Shown: in pieces, positions 57,979-64,000 of the stretch | How positions within the stretch are numbered: position 1 is the stretch's first letter | Layout: each line of letters starts with the position of its first letter | Source: Nocardia cyriacigeorgica | Lineage (GTDB): Bacteria > Actinomycetota > Actinomycetes > Mycobacteriales > Mycobacteriaceae | Reading direction: 5' to 3' | Length of the DNA stretch: 64,000 nucleotides | NCBI RefSeq assembly: GCF_005863245.1 | Contig: NZ_VBUT01000004.1 | Location: 310,001-374,000 of the forward strand | Made by a program: the position numbers and the translations under genes | Notes under the pieces: generated by a model | The model's database searches: none | The model's input: the letters and a program-made list of their open reading frames with translations, nothing else | Told to the model about the DNA's origin: nothing

Positions 57979-58110
57979 GAACTCATGCTCCTGGCTATCG
58001 GAAATTGCCTGCGCGCACCCGCCGCCTGGAACGGGGCGGGCTCGCGATCATCAGCGCACTTTACAGCGTGACGTTGGCATCGGACCGCGGCGTCCGAAGT
58101 TCTGCCGACC

Positions 58111-59100
58111 TCACGAATGCGGGGGCCGCGGAGCCGCCTCGATCAGGCCACTTGCCCAGGTGGCGGTCCACTGGGTGGCGGTGGCGCCATTGGGATCGAC
58201 CACAAAACCGTTGTAGAGCGCGTGCACCGGATTGCCCACCGCACCGATCAGGGTGGTGAGGCTGCCGACGATGTTCGTCGGGCGCAGCGCGTCCCGCGGA
58301 GCATCACAGATCAGGTCGCTCGGCGCGCAGATCGTGTAGGTGCGATCGGCGACCGATCCGAACCCGCCCGGCCGCGGCCCCGTCATGGTGATGCCCGGGA
58401 CGTTGAGCCCGGCCAGCGCCACCTCGGCGCCCACACCCGGCGGGACCGGACCGACCGGAATCGCATTGCCGGGACCGGTGTCCCCGGTGCGGCGGCCGTC
58501 GGCGATCAGGGTGACACCGAGCAGCAGATCTGCGGGAATCGGGCCGTTACCCGCGCCGACCTGGGCCGCGATATCACCGGCGATCACCGCGCCCTGCGAG
58601 AAACCGGCGAACACATAGGAGGTCAGCGGGCATTCGGCGTGGCGGTCGGTGAGCGCGTCCACCATCTTGCTGGTGCCTTCGGAACGGCTGTTGTTGTAGG
58701 ACTGTTGACCGTCCGGCGGGAACGCGATCGGGTTCGAGAACTGCGCGACATACGGCACGGTGAAGATATCGAGCCGCTCGGCCGGGAACTGTTCGCGCAA
58801 CGGCCTGGTGACGTTCAACATCAGCGAGGCCGGGTTGGCGGTGGGATTGTGCGGATCGTCGTTGCTGGCCGACTCCCAGGTGCCCGGCACCGCGATCATC
58901 TGCACGTCCGGGCAGCTCGCGGGCTGGCTGGTCGGCCGCTCCTCGGGTGGCTTGGGACCCGGTTCCGGTTCCCGTAACCGCCCGGCGAGCAGATACCAGG
59001 CCAGCACCACCACGATGACCACCAGCACCGCGAGTGCGAGCAGCACCAGGCAGCCCACCGGCCTGGACCGGCGGGATCTCGAACCGCGACGCGCGCTCAC
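58111..59100 (-). CDS. Cutinase-family envelope hydrolase, Rv3802c-type
   Basis: A 329-residue membrane-anchored serine hydrolase. N-terminal basic stretch and one helix (LVLLALAVLVVIVVVLAWYLL), then a Pro-rich linker and the cutinase domain, with GFSQG (Ser168), the Cys-bracketed loop and ICAPSDLICDAP ... HALYNG bringing Asp and His. In M. tuberculosis Rv3802c is an essential phospholipase/thioesterase of mycolate metabolism, next to fadD32. GTG 59100 overlaps the stop of the DUF732 gene (GTGA), so the two are translated together. Confidence 0.92.
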   Translation of the reverse strand: MSARRGSRSRRSRPVGCLVLLALAVLVVIVVVLAWYLLAGRLREPEPGPKPPEERPTSQPASCPDVQMIAVPGTWESASNDDPHNPTANPASLMLNVTRPLREQFPAERLDIFTVPYVAQFSNPIAFPPDGQQSYNNSRSEGTSKMVDALTDRHAECPLTSYVFAGFSQGAVIAGDIAAQVGAGNGPIPADLLLGVTLIADGRRTGDTGPGNAIPVGPVPPGVGAEVALAGLNVPGITMTGPRPGGFGSVADRTYTICAPSDLICDAPRDALRPTNIVGSLTTLIGAVGNPVHALYNGFVVDPNGATATQWTATWASGLIEAAPRPPHS

Positions 59101-59636
59101 TGACAGTACGTCTGCTTCGCGACGTCGATGTAGATCTTGCCTGCCTGCTCGACGGGCATCTTGGACGGATCGAACGCCGGGTCGGCGCCGGCCATGGCGT
59201 TGGCGTAGATCGCGATCTGATCGTCGGGCTGACCCGCGGCCACCGCGCCGCAGATGTAGTTACCGATGGTGATCGCGTCCTGCGGGTTCGACGGGTTGAC
59301 GCCCTGCTTGTTCAACTCGGCGAGGAACTTCTTCTCCTTGTCGCCGAGGTCACCGGTCTCGGCGGGCGGCAGGTCCTCGGCGGGCACCGGCGCCGGACGT
59401 TCCTGCGGCGCGGGCGCCGGGGTGGCGTCGGCGGTGGGCTCGGCGGGCGGAACCGATTCACCTTCGGGCTCAGGGGCGGCGGATGCGGATCCGGGCGCCG
59501 ACGTCGCCGCCGACGTGGAGGGGGTCAGCGTCGGCGTGCTCGACGCCGTCGAATCGTTGTCGCCGCAAGCGGCGAGCAACCCGGATGCGGCGATGGCCAC
59601 CGCAACGCCGACTACCTTGCCACGGGTCCGATACAT
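59097..59636 (-). CDS. DUF732 lipoprotein
   Basis: A 179-residue lipoprotein. MYRTRGKVVGVAVAIAAS then lipobox LLAAC; a Thr/Ser/Pro/Ala-rich linker of about 70 residues; then the DUF732 domain KKFLAELNKQGVN ... AITIGNYICGAV ... AKQTYC with two Cys able to pair. ATG 59636 has AAAGGA five bases upstream; the longer open frame is not coding. It is coupled to the cutinase gene. Function of DUF732 is not known; it may aid an envelope enzyme. Confidence 0.87.
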   Translation of the reverse strand: MYRTRGKVVGVAVAIAASGLLAACGDNDSTASSTPTLTPSTSAATSAPGSASAAPEPEGESVPPAEPTADATPAPAPQERPAPVPAEDLPPAETGDLGDKEKKFLAELNKQGVNPSNPQDAITIGNYICGAVAAGQPDDQIAIYANAMAGADPAFDPSKMPVEQAGKIYIDVAKQTYCQ

Positions 59637-59670
59637 GAAAGTCCTTTGTCTTTGGCCGCTGGCGCGGCGG

Positions 59671-59762
59671 GGTTTGCGGCCCCGGATGTCTCGTGTTTCC
59701 GCGGCCGCTGCTTGCCTTCGGCGTGCGCAACGACCGCGGAAACACGAGACGGGCCGCAAACC
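59671..59762. repeat. Long two-part inverted repeat
   Basis: Inner arms of 17 bases (59688-59704 GTCTCGTGTTTCCGCGG; 59734-59750 exact complement) enclose a 29-base loop. Outer arms of 12 bases (59671-59682 GGTTTGCGGCCC; 59751-59762) pair exactly too, with five extra bases (59683-59687) bulged on one side only. It lies between the LGFP-type mycolyltransferase stop and the DUF732 lipoprotein start. Confidence 0.9.
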
Positions 59763-59902
59763 TCTCAGGTTTTCCGGGGGCGAACACCGAGGGTAATACC
59801 CAGTCAGGGATACGGCCGCTCGGCTTGGAAGTGTGGCACATGACACAGTCATCGAGGCAACCGCGCCCGGACTCCCCCGACCGGTGCCGACCTGGCCGGA
59901 GC

Positions 59903-61771
59903 TCAGGGGTGCACTTGCGCCTTGCCGTCGCGGATGGTGATGAAGCCGGTCTGGAAGTTCTGCTGAACGCCGCCGGGAATGGCGAACTCGTCGCTGATCG
60001 GGAAGCCGAGGCGGCCGTTCTCGTAGCCCGCGTCGCGCCAGGCGTCCATGATCGGTCCGTTGCGCACCGCCCAGGCGCCCGACAGCGGGCTCCAATAGAT
60101 GCTGCCGCCCTCGAAGCGGCTGTAGCGGCCGAGGTCCTTCAGCGGCTGCTCCGGCGAGGCCGGGAAGCCGAGCCAGCTGTTCTCGAAACCCATCTCGGCG
60201 TACTTGCCGAGGATCAGGCCCTCGACCCGGTGCACACCGGTGGCCGGGCTGAAATACATCGGCCCGCCCTCGAATCCCTGCACCGCGCCGTCACGATTGG
60301 GGGTCTTGATCTCCGGCCCAGTCGGGTAGCCTGCGGGCCCACCCTCGAAGCCCTGCCTGCCCCACTCCTCCAGGATCGCGCCACGCACCACCTGTGCGCC
60401 GGTCTGCGGAGTCCAGTACAGCGAACCATGCTGGAACGTCTGCAATCTGCCGCGCCCGTCGGGCAATCCGCGTTCCGGGCCGGTCGGCAGGCCCAGCGCA
60501 CCGGCCGGTCCCGCGGCCGCCTGATAGCCGCCGCCGATCATGCCCGCGACCGGATGTGCGCCACCGTCTTTCGAGAAGAACACCCGGCCGTGCCGGAAGT
60601 CCTGGGCCACACCGCCGTTCACCGGGTACTCGCCGGTCAAGCAGTCGCCGAGCCAGCCGTTGGCGGCGACCACCGGGCCGATCGCCCCGCCCACCTCGCA
60701 GGCGGGCTTATCGGCTTCCACGCCGAGCGCGGCGGCGGCCTGCGGCCAGGACTGGCGCATCTCGAAATCCCAGTACGGCCACGAATGTGTGCCGGAGGCA
60801 CGGTAGTTCACCTGCACCGGGATGCTCAGATCGCCGAGCTTGGTGACGAAATTCTGCGACGTCATCCGGGACAGGATCTCCAGGCCCATACCGGCCAGAT
60901 TGGTGCTCACCCCCGGGATCACACCGCTCGGGGCGTCGTGCGGGCCGGTCGCACCGGAACCGCTGGAGACGTAGAGGCTGATCCCCTTCAGCTTCTCGGC
61001 CAGCACATACGGGTCGTGCTCCTCCCACAGCGGGCTGGTCGGCGGGCCCCACATCGCGGTGGAATCGAACCCGCCGGCATCGCGCATGGCGAACTGGATC
61101 GCCTGCGGCATACCGAGCGTCGTCGTGGTCAGGAAGCCGGAATAGGAGGCGGCGTACTTGACGAAATCCTTGTTGCGGGCGGCCAGGAACATGGCGGCGG
61201 TGCCGCCCATCGACAGCCCTTCCATGCCACGCACATTCGTGGCCCGCCACTGGCCCTCCAGCAGCGGCGGAAGTTCCTTGGTCAGGAAGGTCTCCCACTT
61301 GTAGTTCTTGCCGTTGTTGGGCTCGAGCCAGTCGGAGTAGAAGCTGGACTGCCCGCCCACCGGCAGCACAACGGTGACGTTCTTGTCGGCGAAGAAATCG
61401 ACCGCGCCCGCATCCTTGATCCAGCCGCTGACCTCCTCGGTGGCGCGCAGGCCGTCGAGCATGTACAGCACCGGGAACTTCGCGTCGGGGCGGGTGTTCC
61501 AATCCCTGGCCAGTAGCAACCGGACCTGGATGGGTGCGCCCATGGCGGGCGAGTTCACCCACAGCTCGACATGCCGGTCGGTGTGCCAGATGACATTGCG
61601 TATCGAGGCCGGCGCTGCGGCGGTGACCGCGGGCTGGGCGTCGGCGGCGGGCGCATGCACCACGCCGAGACCCGCCGCGAAGGGCAGCACGAGCCCCGTG
61701 GCGAGCGCGGGCAGGAGCGTGCGCGGCTGCCGGCGCAACCGTGCGCCGCCACCCTGCCTACCGCGCGACAT
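59903..61771 (-). CDS. Mycolyltransferase with C-terminal LGFP repeats
   Basis: An antigen-85-type enzyme that transfers mycolate between trehalose monomycolate and the wall. 622 residues. Signal peptide to about residue 45, alpha/beta hydrolase domain with GLSMGG (Ser187) and GTHSW (His329), then from about residue 360 to the end several LGFP units (GPAGYPTGPE, SWLGFPASPE, GRLGFPISDE), which may bind cell-wall glycan. A similar fusion is Cop1/CmytA of Corynebacterium; M. tuberculosis Ag85 proteins lack it. ATG 61771 was chosen for the signal peptide; TTG/ATG options upstream exist. Confidence 0.92.
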   Translation of the reverse strand: MSRGRQGGGARLRRQPRTLLPALATGLVLPFAAGLGVVHAPAADAQPAVTAAAPASIRNVIWHTDRHVELWVNSPAMGAPIQVRLLLARDWNTRPDAKFPVLYMLDGLRATEEVSGWIKDAGAVDFFADKNVTVVLPVGGQSSFYSDWLEPNNGKNYKWETFLTKELPPLLEGQWRATNVRGMEGLSMGGTAAMFLAARNKDFVKYAASYSGFLTTTTLGMPQAIQFAMRDAGGFDSTAMWGPPTSPLWEEHDPYVLAEKLKGISLYVSSGSGATGPHDAPSGVIPGVSTNLAGMGLEILSRMTSQNFVTKLGDLSIPVQVNYRASGTHSWPYWDFEMRQSWPQAAAALGVEADKPACEVGGAIGPVVAANGWLGDCLTGEYPVNGGVAQDFRHGRVFFSKDGGAHPVAGMIGGGYQAAAGPAGALGLPTGPERGLPDGRGRLQTFQHGSLYWTPQTGAQVVRGAILEEWGRQGFEGGPAGYPTGPEIKTPNRDGAVQGFEGGPMYFSPATGVHRVEGLILGKYAEMGFENSWLGFPASPEQPLKDLGRYSRFEGGSIYWSPLSGAWAVRNGPIMDAWRDAGYENGRLGFPISDEFAIPGGVQQNFQTGFITIRDGKAQVHP

Positions 61772-61939
61772 ACCTACCACAGGGATGTTTGTACCCCGGT
61801 CGGGCCGCGGTTCCGTGGATGACGCGCCCATAGCAAACCATTTGGTTCGGCGCCGGTTACCGGTCGCCGGCTCCGGCCGGACTGCCGTTGGAGCCGTATT
61901 CGCTTACCGCACAACCGAACACGGGTCACCACACAGCAA

Positions 61940-61977
61940 ACGGCGCCGCCCGCTTCCGAGGAAACGAGCGGCGCCGT
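61940..61977 (-). terminator. Hairpin terminator of the middle antigen 85 gene
   Basis: Arms ACGGCGCCGC and GCGGCGCCGT are exact complements around an 18-base loop, 22 bases past the stop at 62000 on the minus strand. Confidence 0.75.
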
Positions 61978-61999
61978 CGAGCGCGTCAGCGACCGATGA

Positions 62000-63034
62000 T
62001 CACCAGCCGCCGGTGGCGTCCAGGAACATCTTGCGGGAGGCGAACAGCTGGCCCTCCCAGTACTTCCAGCTGTGCGTACCGGCAGCCGGGAAGTCGAAGT
62101 GCGCCTGGATGCCGAGGGTGCTCAGGCGGGCCTGGAAGGCGCGGGTGTTCACCAGCGACAGCGCCTCGAGGGCCATCGCGTTACCGGTGTTGAACACGCC
62201 GATCGCCGAGTTCGGGTGATCGTGCGGGCCGGGCAGGCCGCTGGCCGCCGAGATGTACATCGGCAGACCCTTCAGCTGCGGCGCGAACACGAACGGGTCC
62301 ATCCGCAGCCAGGCCGGGCTCCACGGCGCGGCCATCGAGTCGACGTTGTAGCGGCCGGCGTCCAGCATCGCGATGCGGATGGCCTCACGCATACCGGGCG
62401 CGGAGATGTTCAGGTAGCCGGAGTAGGACGCGGCGGCCTTGAACTGATCGCGGTGGTAGGCGGCGAGGGCCAGGGCGGCGCTACCGCCCATGGACAGGCC
62501 TGCGACCACATTGTTGGTGCGGGAGACGCCGTAGCCCTCGAGGAAGGTCGGCAGCTCCTTGGTCAGGAAGGTCTCCCACTTGTAGGTGGTCTTCTGACCG
62601 TTGGTGTTGGACGGCGCGTACCAGTCGGCGTAGAAGCTGGACTGGCCGCCGACCGGCATCACCAGGGTGATGTTGTCGTTGGCGAACTGCTGCATCGCGT
62701 TGGTCTCGAACGACCAGGCGTTGCGGTCGTCGCGGGCGCGCAGGCCGTCGAGCAGGTAGAGCGCGGCGTTGCCACCACGGGCGGCCCACTGCACCTGAAC
62801 CTTGATCGGACCCATGCTGGACGGAACCATCAGTTCCTCGTAGCCACCGGCGGGCGCCCGCAGCGCGGGGCCGTGCACCGGAGCCGCGATGGCGGCGGTC
62901 GGAGCAGCCACACCCGCGGCGATCGGCAGCGCTAGCGCCGCAGCGCCGACGGCCAGAATCCGGTTACGCCAACTGCGAGGCGCGCCTCGCCGTCCCGTGG
63001 TCCTCTTCGGGGCGGCCGCCCTGCCGAAACGCAT
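62000..63034 (-). CDS. Antigen 85-type mycolyltransferase (middle copy)
   Basis: A 344-residue secreted mycolyltransferase. Long signal region with twin Arg in the charged part, cleavage probably after AIAA near residue 51. Alpha/beta hydrolase with LYLLDGLRA, VMPVGGQSSFYADWY, the elbow GLSMGG (Ser181) and GTHSWKYW (His321), all hallmarks of antigen 85. No LGFP tail. ATG 63034 follows GCAGG closely. It lies between two more mycolyltransferase genes on the same strand, each with its own terminator, so they are probably separate transcripts. Confidence 0.95.
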   Translation of the reverse strand: MRFGRAAAPKRTTGRRGAPRSWRNRILAVGAAALALPIAAGVAAPTAAIAAPVHGPALRAPAGGYEELMVPSSMGPIKVQVQWAARGGNAALYLLDGLRARDDRNAWSFETNAMQQFANDNITLVMPVGGQSSFYADWYAPSNTNGQKTTYKWETFLTKELPTFLEGYGVSRTNNVVAGLSMGGSAALALAAYHRDQFKAAASYSGYLNISAPGMREAIRIAMLDAGRYNVDSMAAPWSPAWLRMDPFVFAPQLKGLPMYISAASGLPGPHDHPNSAIGVFNTGNAMALEALSLVNTRAFQARLSTLGIQAHFDFPAAGTHSWKYWEGQLFASRKMFLDATGGW

Positions 63035-63533
63035 GAATCCTGCTCTCTTTCTGCTGTTGTGGAGCCACCCGCGGCTGCGGGCGACACCCGTTCTGTGTCA
63101 ACGAGACGCCGCCGGGGCCTGTACCCGAATCCCGACCTTCCGGTACAGCCGTCGACGGCGCTACAACGATCTGGTCACACTGATGCTCGCTGGACGATAT
63201 TCGACCCCCGAATCGTTAGCAAGACCCGGGTTGATCTGCCTGGCCGAAAATCCGTCCGCGACAATCGGTGATCGTGCGGTGACACTACCGTGTCCCGTGG
63301 TTGATGTCGCGACGGACCTCATTATTTGTTCGTTATCCCAAATCAACGGGCGCGCACCAAGATCACCAACGCCGGTGGAACCTTCCGTTCCGCCGGATGA
63401 AGTGATCATGAACGGGCCGCAGCGAACTCCACGCGACGTCGGACCCGGCAACTTTCCCGCGTCCTTCGCACATCGCACATCGATTCGAGGAATAGCGGTA
63501 GAAATGCGCCGGAAATAGCCGGACAGCATGAAT
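63035..63533. other. Non-coding interval before the middle antigen 85 gene
   Basis: About 500 bases without a credible gene; open frames here use improbable codons. GC is lower than around it. It must contain the promoter of the 62000-63034 gene (minus strand) and any long leader. No distinct repeat or RNA structure was seen. Confidence 0.5.
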
Positions 63534-63580
63534 TAGGGCCCTGTCCGGACACCCGTGACGGGTGCACCGATCAGGGCCCT
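63534..63580 (-). terminator. Nested hairpin after the third antigen 85 gene
   Basis: Outer arms AGGGCCCTG and CAGGGCCCT are exact complements; within them CACCCGT and ACGGGTG form a second stem. It lies 14 bases past the stop at 63595 on the minus strand. Confidence 0.75.
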
Positions 63581-63594
63581 GCCGAATGTGCGGG

Positions 63595-64000
63595 TCAGCC
63601 GATATGCGCCGACAGATCCGGCGTCATCCGGGCAACTTCCTCGGCCCAGTAGGACCAGGCGTGAATACCGACGTTCGGGAAGGAATAGACCACATTGTTG
63701 GCGCCGAGGGTCGCCATCCTGACCTGGAAGGCGCGGGTGTTGGCCAGCGCCAGTGCCTCGAGCGCCATGCCGTTGACGGTGCCCGCGGTAGGGCCGTCGG
63801 CCGGGCCGGGCAGACCGCTGCCCGCGGAGACCCACAGGCGGGTGTTGTGGTCACGCAGCAGCGGCGCGAACACGAACGGGTCCATCCGCAGCCACTGCGG
63901 GCCCCACGGCGGCGCCATCGAGTCGACGTTGTAGCCGCCCGCGTCGAGCATCGCCATCCGGATCGCCTCGCGCATACCGGGCGCGGAAATGTTGAGGTAG
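63595..64000 (-). CDS. Antigen 85-type mycolyltransferase, 3' part
   Basis: The C-terminal part of a third mycolyltransferase; it runs off the window, so at least 135 codons are visible. MREAIRMAMLDAGGYNVDSM, PPWGPQWLRMDPFVFAP, SGLPGPADGP and MALEALALANTRAFQ are nearly the same as in the neighbouring middle copy. The catalytic His is in GIHAWSYW, with Ala instead of the usual Ser after it. The end (ARMTPDLSAHIG) is short, without LGFP repeats. It comes from recent tandem duplication. Confidence 0.92.
   Translation of the reverse strand, partial: YLNISAPGMREAIRMAMLDAGGYNVDSMAPPWGPQWLRMDPFVFAPLLRDHNTRLWVSAGSGLPGPADGPTAGTVNGMALEALALANTRAFQVRMATLGANNVVYSFPNVGIHAWSYWAEEVARMTPDLSAHIG

Noticed and set aside
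59671..59762. Inverted repeat as rifamycin-associated element or CRISPR
   Set aside because: The sequence does not fit the known RAE consensus and occurs once, so neither label applies.
63161..63529. 122-residue minus-strand frame between antigen 85 genes
   Set aside because: No domain, poor codon use and no ribosome-binding site; more likely leader DNA.

Overview
The window is high-GC actinobacterial chromosome from a mycolic-acid-producing member of the Mycobacteriales (Corynebacteriales). Nocardia, or less likely Rhodococcus, is the best inference. The evidence is a nearly complete cell-envelope cluster: GlfT1, a GlfT2-like transferase, RmlA/B/C, DprE1/DprE2, AftA, two Emb arabinosyltransferases, AccD4, Pks13, FadD32, a Rv3802c-type cutinase and three antigen-85-type mycolyltransferases, one of them with LGFP repeats. 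No rRNA, tRNA, CRISPR array or complete insertion sequence was seen.

Layout. 1-10.5 kb: the end of glfT1, then rsgA, an SDR gene behind a KstR-like palindrome, a lipoprotein gene, a Pro-rich membrane protein, a GlfT2-like galactofuranosyltransferase, a GtrA flippase-like gene, and a coupled pair (polyprenyl-phosphate glycosyltransferase and a large membrane protein). 10.5-15.5 kb: the dTDP-rhamnose genes rmlB (minus) and rmlA-rmlC (plus), split by a secreted protein and an HSL-type esterase. 15.6-18.8 kb: XRE regulator, DUF4282 protein, a small unknown protein and a PNPOx-like protein. 18.8-29.4 kb: GtrA (Rv3789-like), dprE1-dprE2, aftA, an unassigned polytopic glycosyltransferase-like protein and the first emb.

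29.4-43.8 kb is an accessory island lying between the two emb genes, which face each other. It carries a 13E12/DUF222-HNH protein, an orphan type VII secretion substrate locus and a regulator block. The secretion locus holds an EspG-like chaperone coupled to a WxG/PPE-like protein with a repeated tail, an EspC-like protein, an 841-residue WXG-type protein, a WXG-like small protein, three DUF3558 lipoproteins and a probable frameshifted lipoprotein remnant. The regulator block holds a 2H phosphoesterase, XRE-TPR regulator, DUF4254 protein and Uma2 nuclease. No ESX core genes (EccB/C/D/E, MycP) are in the window, so export would need a machine encoded elsewhere. Base composition falls clearly around 36-38.5 kb.

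43.8-64 kb: second emb, a cyclophilin, then a minus-strand mycolic acid assembly line read from right to left: antigen 85 genes, DUF732 lipoprotein, cutinase-like Rv3802c homologue, an F420-type oxidoreductase, fadD32, pks13 and accD4. FadD32 activates the meromycolate, AccD4 belongs to the carboxylase for the second chain, Pks13 condenses both, and the antigen 85 proteins transfer the mycolate to the arabinan. That arabinan is built by DprE1/E2 (donor), AftA and Emb on galactan primed by GlfT1 over a rhamnose linker from RmlA-C.

Gene starts were chosen from visible Shine-Dalgarno sequences, lipobox positions and family lengths. All homology calls are from recognition of motifs, without database searches.
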